Origin: Polyangium mundeleinium
GTDB taxonomy: Bacteria > Myxococcota_A > Polyangia > Polyangiales > Polyangiaceae
NCBI RefSeq assembly: GCF_028369105.1
Contig: NZ_JAQNDO010000001.1
Coordinates: 10,882,501-10,946,500 of the forward strand
DNA: 64,000 nt
Reading direction: 5' to 3'
The first letter of the stretch is position 1; each line of letters begins with the position of its first letter. The position numbers and the translations under genes were made by a program. Shown in pieces: positions 30,317 through 39,982 of this stretch. The notes under the pieces are model-generated. The model was not told the DNA's origin and ran no database searches. It was given only the letters and a program-made list of their open reading frames with translations.

Positions 30317-31279
30317 TTATGCGGGCGATGGGCAGACGGAGCCTCCGGCGGGGGCTCGGAGCTCCGGATGCGCAGCCGCCCTCGCTGCCAGGCGACGCTG
30401 CCGCCGCGCCTCACGAGCTGCCTCGAGCTTCGTGTCACGTGCGGCCCAGATGATATCGGCTCGGCCCGCGAGCGCGTCGTTCGGTGTGATGTACCCGATG
30501 GCGCTGTGCAAGCGCACGCCGTTGTAATGGTCGACGAAGCGCCCGACGATACGGCGGGCATCCGCGAGCGATAACGGCGGCGTCACCCGAATCGCGTCGC
30601 TCTTCAGCGTCCTGTGCCAGCGCTCGATCTTGCCATTCGACTGGGGGTAGTTGACCGAGATGCGCACGTGCGTCATGCCCGCGATTCGGATGAACTCCTT
30701 GAAGTCCTTCGCGATGAACTGCGGGCCGTTGTCCGAGATGATGCGTGGCCTTTCGTCAGGGTACTTCTCGCGCGCACGCTGTGCGATGCACTCGACATCC
30801 AACTCGGTCATCGCTTCGCGAATCTCCCAATGGACGATCGCGCGGCTGGCGCCGTCGAGCAGCGAGCACAGGTAATAGAACGTGCCAGCTACGTTCAGGT
30901 AGGCGATATCGATGTGCCAGTGCTCGTGCGGCCTGAGCGGCTGCACGAAGCCGGTGCCCTTCTTCGACGCGCCCCGCTTCCAACGGTCGAGGCGGCCTGC
31001 CGCCGACAGCACCCGATAGGTGGTCGAAGGACTGACGGCGACGACGTCCTGGTCCAGCATCATGAACGTCAATCGGCGATAGCCCTCGAGCGGGTTCTTT
31101 GCGTGGAAGTCGAGCACCTTCTGCCGCTCCTCGGGCCCGATCCAGAAGTCGCGTGGCACATCTGCATTGTGCTCGTTCGCCTTACCGTAGCGCTTCTTCC
31201 AGTCGAAGAACTTGCTGCGCGCGACGCCGAGCCAGCGAATGAAGCTCTCCCCGATGATATTCGTCTTGTCGGCCCACAC
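30317..31279 (-). CDS. IS3-family transposase OrfB (DDE integrase core)
   Basis: The 320-aa frame contains the rve/DDE catalytic core: HWHIDIAYLNVAG (first Asp), RPRIISDNGPQF (second Asp) and QSNGKIERWHRTLK (Glu), followed by the IS3 C-terminal motif FVDHYNGVRLHSAIGYITP. It cuts and joins the ends of its element. The GTG at 31279 may not be used: the frame is open upstream to ~31351, and a -1 ribosomal slip on the A6 run in orfA would make the OrfAB fusion typical of IS3. The C-terminal ~40 residues are Arg/Ala-rich. Confidence 0.9.
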   Translation of the reverse strand: MWADKTNIIGESFIRWLGVARSKFFDWKKRYGKANEHNADVPRDFWIGPEERQKVLDFHAKNPLEGYRRLTFMMLDQDVVAVSPSTTYRVLSAAGRLDRWKRGASKKGTGFVQPLRPHEHWHIDIAYLNVAGTFYYLCSLLDGASRAIVHWEIREAMTELDVECIAQRAREKYPDERPRIISDNGPQFIAKDFKEFIRIAGMTHVRISVNYPQSNGKIERWHRTLKSDAIRVTPPLSLADARRIVGRFVDHYNGVRLHSAIGYITPNDALAGRADIIWAARDTKLEAAREARRQRRLAARAAAHPELRAPAGGSVCPSPA

Positions 31280-31332
31280 GCGGACGAAGTCGACGACCTC
31301 GTCACGCGTGTCGTGGGGAACCCACCGGCCGG

Positions 31333-31656
31333 TCAGGGCTCCCCAAGTTCTTTTTTCAGCTTGACGTATTCCTCGGAGATCTCCGCGATCACCGCGTCCT
31401 TCTTCGAGAGCTTGGCCTCCAGCTGCGCGACGCGCGCTTCGAGCTCACGCTCGCGTGCCGAGGGCTTGTCCTTCGGCGGCCCATCGAACACGACGGCCGC
31501 GTTCTCGAACAGCTGCCGCTGCCAGGTGTAGAAGAGGCTCGGCTGCAGCTTCGTCTCGTCGCAAAGGCTCGAAACGGGCACCTTCTCCACGTGGTGGCGC
31601 TTCAGCAGCGCGGCCTTCTGCTCGCTCGTGTGGTTTCTTCGGATTCGCTTCGGCAT
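31333..31656 (-). CDS. IS3-family transposase OrfA (HTH)
   Basis: The 107-aa protein has an HTH domain of the IS3/IS911 OrfA type (HTSEQKAALLKRHHVEKVPVS and LCDETKLQPSLFYTWQRQLF) followed by a leucine-zipper-like coiled coil (ELEARVAQLEAKLSKKDAVI). It binds the inverted repeats and supplies the N terminus of OrfAB after frameshifting. It starts 66 nt inside the right inverted repeat, as expected for the first gene of the element. Confidence 0.9.
   Translation of the reverse strand: MPKRIRRNHTSEQKAALLKRHHVEKVPVSSLCDETKLQPSLFYTWQRQLFENAAVVFDGPPKDKPSARERELEARVAQLEAKLSKKDAVIAEISEEYVKLKKELGEP
31350..31356 (-). other. Probable programmed -1 frameshift site in the IS3 element
   Basis: On the minus strand the orfA codons CTG-AAA-AAA-GAA contain the slippery run AAAAAAG, six codons before the orfA stop at 31333-31335. 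The orfB frame is in the -1 register and is open from this point. This is the standard arrangement by which IS3 elements make the OrfAB transposase. Confidence 0.7.
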
Positions 31657-31697
31657 GAACGGTTTGTCCTCGACCGTGTAGCACGGCAGTCAGGTTT

Positions 31698-31722
31698 GTC
31701 CCGTTCCGAGGGAGGCAGAACA
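31698..31722. repeat. Right terminal inverted repeat of the IS3 element
   Basis: This is the partner of the left repeat at 30046-30070. Read on the minus strand it begins TGTTCTGCCTCCC and shares 18 of 25 positions with the left end. Confidence 0.7.
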
Positions 31723-33215
31723 CGAACCTGGCGGCGAGCCAGAACAAGGGCAAACCCATTTTCGACCCCCAAAAAGGCGGGATGTGGTACCCGACGAACC
31801 TCGCGCACCTGCGGGTGCCGATCGCGACGGGGATCGAGCCGGTGCCGCCGAAAAAGGGAGCGCCCGCGAACAGCACGGAGGCAATGCCGGTGCCACTGCG
31901 GCCGGGCTCGGCGTATTGTTACAATCCGTTCGGGGATGCGAAGTACACGACAGCGTGGGTTCCCCCGCACTGGATCGAGGTCGACAAGAATGGTGCTCCG
32001 CAGCTCAAGAAGGAGCATCGTGAGCATGCCCTGAATGATTTGCCCGAGGTGAAAAGCAAGTTCAGGGACCAGCAGGTCGTGTACCAGGACAACGAGAAGA
32101 ACCTCACAATACAAGAGACCATCCTGTCGAGCAATCCCACGTATCTCGACATCCCTGCGGAACATTTTACCGTGCAGGTCGACGTGCCGGTCTCCGGACA
32201 ACGCAAAGGCTCGCACATCAACGTCGTTCTCCGCATCAGCAAGGACAAGAAGAAGGTTCAGCTCCTCGACACGACGAACGGGCATCCGCTCGACGAGCAC
32301 GTGGCCCACACGCTCATGGATCCCACGGGCAAGGAGGGCATTTACGACGGGAACTTCGTGTCGCAGGTCTACCAGGGCACCACGTTCTGCGGCCTCGGCG
32401 TGCCGCCCGAGCCACCCGAGAACCTCCTCGAAATGGCGAAGTTCATCCGCCGCGCTCGTCCGATTGGCCTCCTGCGCCTCGTCATCACCGAACGCGTGCC
32501 GCCCGCGAAGATGACGGACGATCACATTCTCTACGTGAGCAAGATGGTGCGGATGTATGGCGAGACCGAGGACGACAACTTCCACATCTCGCGTTGCGTG
32601 TGGGCGCTCCGGAACATGCCTGGATTCACCAAGCTCCAGGGCTGGTTCATCATCTACACGCCGCAGGGCGAGCTCGCGCGGATGATGTGGGAGCACGGCG
32701 CTCGCCATCGGAGGCTCACGGAGATGGAGCCCGTCGTGTACGAGGCCAAGAAGAAGAAAAAATACGAGATCAAAAAGGCGAACCCGAGGCGCGACAAGAA
32801 AAAGGACCCGCTCGTCGAGCCGACGCCCGGGCTCCAGTACATCCACGACTACCGCGACACGATCGTCTTGACGAACGCGTCGAACGGCACTTGCCTCTAC
32901 TGGCATCGCAAGCGCTCGGAGCTGAATTTCGGCTCGACGAGCGAGAACTTCCAGGGCAACGCCATCCCGGACGCCATCCGGGCTCGTGTCGCCCCCAACC
33001 CGAAGCAGGACCCGGTCTTACAGATGTCTTACGACGCCGAGCACGTGCACAACCGGTTCTGCGATCCGTATACGAACGACCACACGATCGAAATTCCGGA
33101 TCTCTTCCGCGACGGCAAACCCGCGGCCGAGCCGCCGCCTCCCCCGGAGCTTCTCATCGATACGGCCATCGTGCACGACCACGACCAGTCGGCGCAGGAA
33201 GTCGCGCTCGTATGA
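31723..33215 (+). pseudogene. Putative T6SS cargo (effector) gene, 3' portion after the IS insertion
   Basis: The frame is open from the IS edge through NLAASQNKGKPIFDPQKGG to the stop at 33215. An internal ATG at 31782 preceded by AAGGCGGG would give a 477-aa product. The sequence matches no family I can name. It has a mixed alpha/beta body (TPLRPGSAY-like aromatic segments, WVPPHWIEVDKNG, HINVVLRISKDKKKVQLLDTTNGH), a Lys-rich stretch near residue 330 and an acidic, Pro-rich C terminus. It has no signal peptide or TM segment. Position right after vgrG and before a Sel1-repeat protein that overlaps it by 4 nt suggests effector and immunity genes (inference from context only). Confidence 0.55.
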
Positions 33216-34749
33216 GTTTGACCATGCGGGAACGCCCGTTCCTGCTGTCGTTGTCGCTCCTCGCCGCCGCATGTGCCTTGGCTGCCCCGGAGCCGACAAA
33301 GCCCTCCCCCGCGCCCCCACAGGTCGCGGCAAAGACCGCCCCGACGACCCCTCCGGCGGCTCCGACGGAAAACGCGCCGCCGCCCCCACGACGCCTCCGC
33401 CTCCGTGCACGCGCGCGGGCGGGGCCGATCTATGCAAGGCTGCGTGCGACGCGGGCGACGCCCCAAGCTGCCGGAACCTCGGATTGCTCATGCAGCAGGG
33501 AAAGGCAGGCCGGCGGAACAAGGTCCGCCTCGTCGAGCTGTTCCAAAGAGCTTGTGACGCGAGCGACCTGGAGGCCTGCGACGAGCTGGGTTCCCTGCTC
33601 GACGAGGATGCTTCGTCCGTGGCGCTGTACCGCAAGTCCTGCGATGCCGGGTACATGCCCGCGTGTGGGCATCTCGCGAGCGTCCTGCTCGTCAACGGCG
33701 ACATGGAAGTGCTTGCGGACAAGGAGCCCGATATCAAGGCTGCCATCGCTCTCGCCAAGAAGAGTTGCGAGGCTGGGCATGCGAATTCCTGTACGATCCT
33801 CGGCGGCGTGTACCGCCAAGGGAAACCAGTCAAGAAGGACCATCCACTGGCCAAGCAATACCTCGAACACGCCTGCGAGCTGGGGGACTACCGGGGCTGT
33901 ACCATCAATGGCACCATGTACGAGCTCGGGTGGGATGGCGAGAAGCCGGACGAGGTACACGCGCTGGTGCTCCGTCAGAATGCGTTCAAGCTCCTGCAAG
34001 CGTCATGTGACGAGAAGCTCGAACCCTGCGACACCTTGGCCGAGTACCACGCAGATGGGGTCGGTACGAAGCAGGATCCAGTCAAGGAAATCGAGGTGCT
34101 TCGAACGGCCTGCGATCGTGGCCATCCACGAACATGTGTGCTTTTCGGTATCAAGATGGAGGACGGTCGAGGCGTTCCCAAGAACCTTCAAGGTGCAGGC
34201 GCTTTGTATCAACGAGCGTGTGAGGACGGTGACGGCAGCGGTTGCTACAGGCTCGCGCACCTCTACGCGAAGGGCAATGGTTTTCCCCAAGACGAGAGGC
34301 GCGCCACGGAGCTCGAAGAGAAGGCATGTCATCTCGGCTTCGGCCCCAGTTGCACGCGGTTCGCGGTCACGCTGGAGAAGCAGGATGCGACGCGGGCACT
34401 GGGGCTCTACAGGCGAGCATGCCGCCGTGGCGATTCCGGTGGTTGCCGGAGCGTCGCAGCCTTCTTGCTTGGGACCCAAGGACACGGAGTGCCGCCGAAG
34501 GACGCATACCCCGAGGCGCTGCGCTCGTACCTGTTCGCTTGCGATCAAAAGGACGGCCTCGGATGCTTCGGCGCGGCCTGGATTCACGAGCTCGGCCTGG
34601 GTGTATCGAAGAGCCGCACGAAGGCCAAGGAGCTCGCGCAAAAAGCTTGCGAGCTCGGCGCGCGTCCAGGCTGCGAATGGGTGAAGGACCCCGCTCATGG
34701 GCCGCGCCAAGGCTGGGTCGATTTCGTGCAGCAGCAACCCAAGAGATGA
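33212..34749 (+). pseudogene. Sel1-repeat exported protein, frameshifted near the N terminus; candidate immunity protein
   Basis: ATG at 33212 overlaps the upstream stop (ATGA) and begins a signal peptide (RPFLLSLSLLAAACALA) and a Pro/Ala/Thr-rich linker. The body, 33388-34749, lies in the -1 frame and consists of about ten Sel1-like repeats with regular cysteines (for example ACDAGDAPSCRNLG, ACELGDYRGC, ACEDGDGSGCYRLAHLY). Restoring one C to the CCCCC run at 33383-33387 would join the frames as APPPPTTPPPP. Periplasmic Sel1 proteins serve as immunity factors in some T6SS pairs. That role here is inferred from the overlap with the putative effector. Confidence 0.7.
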
Positions 34750-34767
34750 TCCCACCGGGAGCCAATC

Positions 34768-35558
34768 ATGACCACGAAGCCCGGTTCTGCGTCCCATGAG
34801 GCCCCTATCGAGGAGCGCCGCGAGGGCCTCACGCTCGAGCGGTTCGTGGAGGTGATGGCGTATCGGAAGTTTTCCCGCCGCACTTCGCCGAGGAGGTCCT
34901 CCTGCGCTGCGGCATTCGCCCAGCGCGCTGGGCGCGGGCCGCGACTGCGTCGGGCGAGGCGCTCGCCGAGGCGGCTGCCGAGGAAACACCCGACATCGTG
35001 CTTCGCTTCGCCCGCGCCTTTGGCAGCACCTCGCGCAAGCTCCGCGAATGGCCTCCTCGCCTGGAATCGCTCGGCGAGCCTATCGATCCGGACGCGCCCG
35101 ATCCCGAGGAGCGCGCGCCCGAGCGGCCTTCGTTCATGCGCGACGAACCGCCCTCGCGCGCGCCTCAAAGCGCCGGCTCCGTGTGGACACAATACGTGAA
35201 ACCTTCCGCGCCCGCGCCTGCCCCCGCGCCTGCAGCGCCCCCCATTCCCGCCCGCGTCCCCTCCCCTTTCCAGTCCGACCTCGGCGCGACACGCCCCGCA
35301 TTCCGGCCCCAAACCAGGATGCCGACAATGCCCTTCCAGATGCCGCCGGACGCTGCGGCCCCCGAAATGCCCCCGGCGCCGCCCGCGCCGCCTCCTCCTC
35401 CGCGCGCGCCCGGGCTCGGGGATACGGCCGATCTCAGCTCGTCCGTTCCTCGCAAACCCTTGCCGTTTCAGGGGGCGCCCGAGGACGACGCGCTGGCCCA
35501 ATCCGTGATCATCGCTCCCGACGATCCTCAAAAAGGGCCAGGTCGACGCGGCCGCTGA
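34768..35558 (+). pseudogene. Unknown T6SS-neighbour protein, frameshifted
   Basis: The first 35 codons (MTTKPGSASHEAP...FVEVMAYRKF) are in one frame. From 34872 the -1 frame continues as FPPHFAEEVLLRCG, then ARAATASGEALAEAAAE, IVLRFARAFG, and a Pro-rich tail to 35558. One missing T in the TTTT run at 34870-34873 explains the shift. The helical first part plus a disordered Pro-rich tail gives no family assignment. It is the last gene of the vgrG block and probably belongs to the same operon. The convergent deoD stop is 9 nt away. Confidence 0.55.
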
Positions 35559-35567
35559 CGGCGAATC

Positions 35568-36302
35568 CTATCGCGGCGCGATGGCAGCGGCCTCGGCGGC
35601 CGCGAGCTCCAGCGCGAGCCCAATCATCGCGTCGAAGCTCGTCTCGCGCTCCGCGGAGGAGAGCGCGCTGCCGATCGGCAGGTTGTCCGCGACCGAGAGG
35701 AGCGCGAGCGCCCTCGCGCCCTGCTCGGCGGCCACGCCATAAAGGCCCGCCACCTCCATTTCGATCGCGAGCATGCCCATGCGCACGAGCGTCGCATGAA
35801 GCAGCGCGGCATCCTGCGTATAAAAAAGGTCGGAGCTGAACACGGAGCCAGCCCGAACCGGCTGGCCCCGGCGCACGGCGAGCTCCATCGCCTTCCGCGC
35901 CAGCTCGAAATCCGCGACTGCCGGGAAGTCGTGGTCGAGGAAGCGATGGCGATTGACTCGGGAATCCGTGCCCGCGGCGAGGGCGACGATCACCTCCTTC
36001 AGATCGACCTCCGGCCGGAGCGCACCGCAGCTTCCGACCCGAATGAGGACACGCGCGCCGTAATGACGAATGAGCTCGGTCGCGTAAATGGAGATCGACG
36101 GGATGCCCATCCCGTGCCCCATGACCGAGACACGTTGCCCCTGATACTGGCCGGTGAACCCGAGCATGTTGCGCACGGCCGTCACCTCGCGCGACTGCTC
36201 CAGGAAACGCTCGGCGATGTAGCGGGCGCGGAGGGGATCCCCTGGCATCAGGACCACGTCGGCGAAATCGCCGGGTGCGGCGGAGATGTGAATGGTGGAC
36301 AT
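35568..36302 (-). CDS. deoD: Purine-nucleoside phosphorylase
   Basis: The 244-aa enzyme has the DeoD-family features MPGDPLRARYIAE near the N terminus, MLGFTGQYQGQRVSVMGHGMG, VLIRVGSCGAL, and the active-site MLAIEMEVAGLYGVA. It splits purine (deoxy)nucleosides with phosphate in salvage. ATG at 36302 follows CTGGAGTG; the longer open frame upstream lacks homology. It lies 7 nt downstream of the beta-helix lipoprotein gene on the same strand. Confidence 0.93.
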   Translation of the reverse strand: MSTIHISAAPGDFADVVLMPGDPLRARYIAERFLEQSREVTAVRNMLGFTGQYQGQRVSVMGHGMGIPSISIYATELIRHYGARVLIRVGSCGALRPEVDLKEVIVALAAGTDSRVNRHRFLDHDFPAVADFELARKAMELAVRRGQPVRAGSVFSSDLFYTQDAALLHATLVRMGMLAIEMEVAGLYGVAAEQGARALALLSVADNLPIGSALSSAERETSFDAMIGLALELAAAEAAAIAPR

Positions 36303-36309
36303 GGTTCGG

Positions 36310-37413
<1,104 letters not shown>

Positions 37414-37510
37414 CGCTTGCCCTCGCTCGACCCAGGCTACGCGCATGCGGCGCCGTTCACAAGGGCTTGACGTCGCGACCGCGGGCGCGGATCCTCGGGC
37501 CGAGGGCGTC

Positions 37511-39130
37511 ATGAAGTTTTGCCCAAACGTCGCATGTTCGCATCGACAGCACACCGGCATGCCGGCCGAATACGACGTGGATCGACCGGACTGCGCCGAT
37601 TGCGGCGCGGAGCTCGCGGACGGGCCGGCTTACTACGCCGCTCCCGCGACGGAGCCCGCGGCGCGCCCGCTTCCGCCCGGATTCGTGTCGCGCATCGTGG
37701 TGACGGTCGTCGCGCTCGCCATCGCGATCGCGGGTCCGAGGCTCGTCCCCCTGCCCGGCGTCGATACGAACGTCCTGCCGCCCGGCACATCGCTGGTCAA
37801 CATGAGCGTGTTTGCGCTCGGCCTGCGGCCGATCCTCGCCGCGGCGCTGCTCGTCGAGTTCGTCGCCTGGCTCGTCCCGTCCCTGCGCCGGCTCCGGCAC
37901 GCGGGGCCTGCGGGCCGCGAAAAACTCGGGCGCGCGATGATCTTCGTCGCCATGGGCCTCGCGCTCGCACAGGCCTACGGCATTTCGACATGGATGTACT
38001 TTGCGGAGATCGGCGTGTATCATAGCGCCGTCGTGATAGGCAGCCTGCTCGCGGGGATGAGCTTGCTCGTGCTGCTCGCGGCGTGGGTGACGAGGCGCGG
38101 TCTCGGCAGCGGATATGCCTTGCTCTTTTTGGTCCCGGAGCTCGTCGGTGAGGGCGAGCGCCTCTATGGGATCCTCTCGGGCACGAACACGCGCGAGCCG
38201 CCCACGGTCGCCGAAATCGCCCGCATCCTCGCCATTCCGGTGCTGCTCGTGGCCACGACGATCGCGTGCTCGCGCTGGCCTGCTTGGCGGGACGAACGCG
38301 TGCGCACGAGAGCCGCCGGCGCGGAGCCCTATCGCCGAGGCGCCGGCGCGGAGGGGGCGGATCCGCCTCCGCTCCGGCTGCCGGCCTCGGGCATCGCGCC
38401 GGCGCTCGTGGGCGCGACGGTGGGCGCGCTGCTGATGACGTTGTCGAATGTCGGCCTGATCCCCTCCGAAGACATTGCATGGTATTTCCGCCGTGAGGGC
38501 GGGCCGATCGCCGTCCACCTCGTCCTCACGGCGGCGCTCGTCCTCGTTTTCGGATGGCAATTCCAGACGCCGACCGCGCGCGAGGCCCTCTGGCGCCGCG
38601 TGCGCGAATTCTCGCCCGCGAGCCGCCCGCTCGACGAGGGGGACGCCGAGGTCCTCGCGGCGCTCCGCATGAGCATCCTGCCACTCTGCGTCTTCGTGAT
38701 CTTGCCGCTGCTCGTCGACGTGGGCCCGGGGTCGAGCTCCTATTTCCTGCCGCTCGTGACCGTGCTCGCCCTCGACCTCGTCGCCGAGATCCGCACGCGC
38801 TTGCAAATCGAAGGCGAGCTCGTCTCGGTTTGGCCGGAGCAACGCGTCTTCGCCGCGGACATGGTCGCTGCCGTCCTTCGCAGCGAGGGGATCCCGGTCC
38901 TCCTGCGCGGCATCCTGTACCGGACGATGGCGCGTTTCCTCCACCCGTTCGTCCCCATCGAGGTGATGGTCCCCGAATCCCGCGCCACGGAGGCGACGCG
39001 CATCGTGCGTCAAATCCTGAGCGGCGAGGCCCCGCCTCCCGAGGTTCCCCCGGACGAACCCGAGAAGCCCACGGCGCCGAAAACGAAGAAACGCGCGACG
39101 AAGCCGGCCGAGGGCGAGGCGACGGTCTGA
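37511..39130 (+). CDS. SecY-like translocase paralogue with zinc ribbon and DUF2007-like tail
   Basis: The 539-aa protein opens with a Cys4 zinc-ribbon-like motif (CPNVAC...CADCG, residues 4-35). A SecY-type channel with about ten hydrophobic segments follows: FALGLRPILAAALLVEF matches SecY TM2 (FALGIMPYISASI), and REKLGRAMIF matches GRRKI. RGLGSGYALLFLVPELV sits where SecY has GIGNGISL. The C-terminal ~100 residues (VWPEQRVFAADMVAAVLRSEGIPVLLRG) look like a DUF2007 signal-transducing domain, followed by a Lys/Pro tail. Channel-gate residues are poorly conserved. It is a second, specialised SecY homologue rather than the housekeeping one, which lies in ribosomal operons. ATG follows GAGGG. 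Confidence 0.75.
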   Translation: MKFCPNVACSHRQHTGMPAEYDVDRPDCADCGAELADGPAYYAAPATEPAARPLPPGFVSRIVVTVVALAIAIAGPRLVPLPGVDTNVLPPGTSLVNMSVFALGLRPILAAALLVEFVAWLVPSLRRLRHAGPAGREKLGRAMIFVAMGLALAQAYGISTWMYFAEIGVYHSAVVIGSLLAGMSLLVLLAAWVTRRGLGSGYALLFLVPELVGEGERLYGILSGTNTREPPTVAEIARILAIPVLLVATTIACSRWPAWRDERVRTRAAGAEPYRRGAGAEGADPPPLRLPASGIAPALVGATVGALLMTLSNVGLIPSEDIAWYFRREGGPIAVHLVLTAALVLVFGWQFQTPTAREALWRRVREFSPASRPLDEGDAEVLAALRMSILPLCVFVILPLLVDVGPGSSSYFLPLVTVLALDLVAEIRTRLQIEGELVSVWPEQRVFAADMVAAVLRSEGIPVLLRGILYRTMARFLHPFVPIEVMVPESRATEATRIVRQILSGEAPPPEVPPDEPEKPTAPKTKKRATKPAEGEATV

Positions 39131-39133
39131 CCG

Positions 39134-39949
39134 TCACTTCGGACAGATGTCGAACTCGGCGATCGTCGTCTCCAGATAAAAATTCGAGCCCGACGTGTGC
39201 CGCTCGGCAAAAAAGAGCGCGAAGGGGAACACCTCGCCTTTCGTGATCCCGAGGGTCTCGGCCGCGTCGTCGAGGAGGATCGTTCGGCTCTCGGTCGCGT
39301 GCACGCCCCCAAGGTCAATGGCGAGCCGGTCGTTGATGAAGACCCATAGGTCATCGTCGCCACGGAACGTGAGCGACTCGCCGCCGACGTACCGAAACGG
39401 AATCTGCATCTCCAGCGTGAAATGAAAATTGTGCGGATTCCCCTCGTTGCCGAGGAGCTGCCCGTCGATCGGAAAGAAGTCAGGCGCGTGGAAGCGATAC
39501 ACGTCCGGCGTGTCCGGGCTCGACGCGAGGTCGAGGACGAACGGCGTCGAGGCATTGACCCCGGGGACGTCGCGGTACCATTCGTCGAAGCTCGCCTTGC
39601 CGCTCGTCGTGGGGGTCGTGGGGCTGCCCGCGTAGACGGGTTTGCCGTCGCTGCCGAGGTTCGTCTGGACGATCCCGAGATCGAGGCCGATCGAGACCTC
39701 CTCGAAGTCAGGGTGCGCGGAGCTGAAATCGCGGATCGTGACGCCGAGGGGGAGCGTGGAGGACGGCTGGGGCGCCGTGCAGCCCTCCCATCGCCCGAAG
39801 ACGCACGTCTCCACGCCCTTGCCGCAGATGGTCTCGCATTCCCGTGTTTGCCCCTCCACCTGGCAGACGGGGAGTTCGGTGCGCGCGCCGCAGCCTGAAA
39901 CGAGGCCGAGGAGGAGGAGCCCTCGAACGATCGTCGCCATGACGATCAT
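39134..39949 (-). CDS. Fibro-slime domain lipoprotein
   Basis: The ~271-aa lipoprotein has lipobox VSGC and a short cysteine cluster (CQVEGQTRECETICGKG...CVFGRWEGC). A fibro-slime/PA14-like domain follows: VTIRDF at its start, then FHFTLEMQIPFRYVGGESLTFRGDDDLWVFINDRLAIDLGG and the ending FAERHTSGSNFYLET. Such domains occur in surface and slime-associated proteins. ATG at 39949 has GAGGAG close upstream; 39940 is equally plausible and 39976 less so. Its stop is 3 nt from the convergent SecY-like gene. Confidence 0.8.
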   Translation of the reverse strand: MIVMATIVRGLLLLGLVSGCGARTELPVCQVEGQTRECETICGKGVETCVFGRWEGCTAPQPSSTLPLGVTIRDFSSAHPDFEEVSIGLDLGIVQTNLGSDGKPVYAGSPTTPTTSGKASFDEWYRDVPGVNASTPFVLDLASSPDTPDVYRFHAPDFFPIDGQLLGNEGNPHNFHFTLEMQIPFRYVGGESLTFRGDDDLWVFINDRLAIDLGGVHATESRTILLDDAAETLGITKGEVFPFALFFAERHTSGSNFYLETTIAEFDICPK

Positions 39950-39982
39950 CGTCTCCTCGGCCTTAGGCAAAATCAATGCATT

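Larger units (their letters stand above)
30046..31722 (-). mobile_element. IS3-family insertion sequence, about 1.68 kb
   Basis: The element has orfA and orfB in -1 register on the minus strand and imperfect terminal inverted repeats: the left end 30046-30070 matches the reverse complement of 31698-31722 at 18 of 25 positions (TGTnCTGnnTCCCnnnGAACnGGAC). No target-site duplication is evident (left flank GGG, right flank CGA), so one end may have been altered after insertion. About 270 nt between the left repeat and the orfB stop carry no recognised gene. It lies in a T6SS effector-like gene just downstream of the damaged vgrG. Confidence 0.85.

Noticed and set aside
30335-30450. Independent small gene on the plus strand inside the IS element
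   Set aside because: It lies antisense to the basic C terminus of OrfB and shows no family features.
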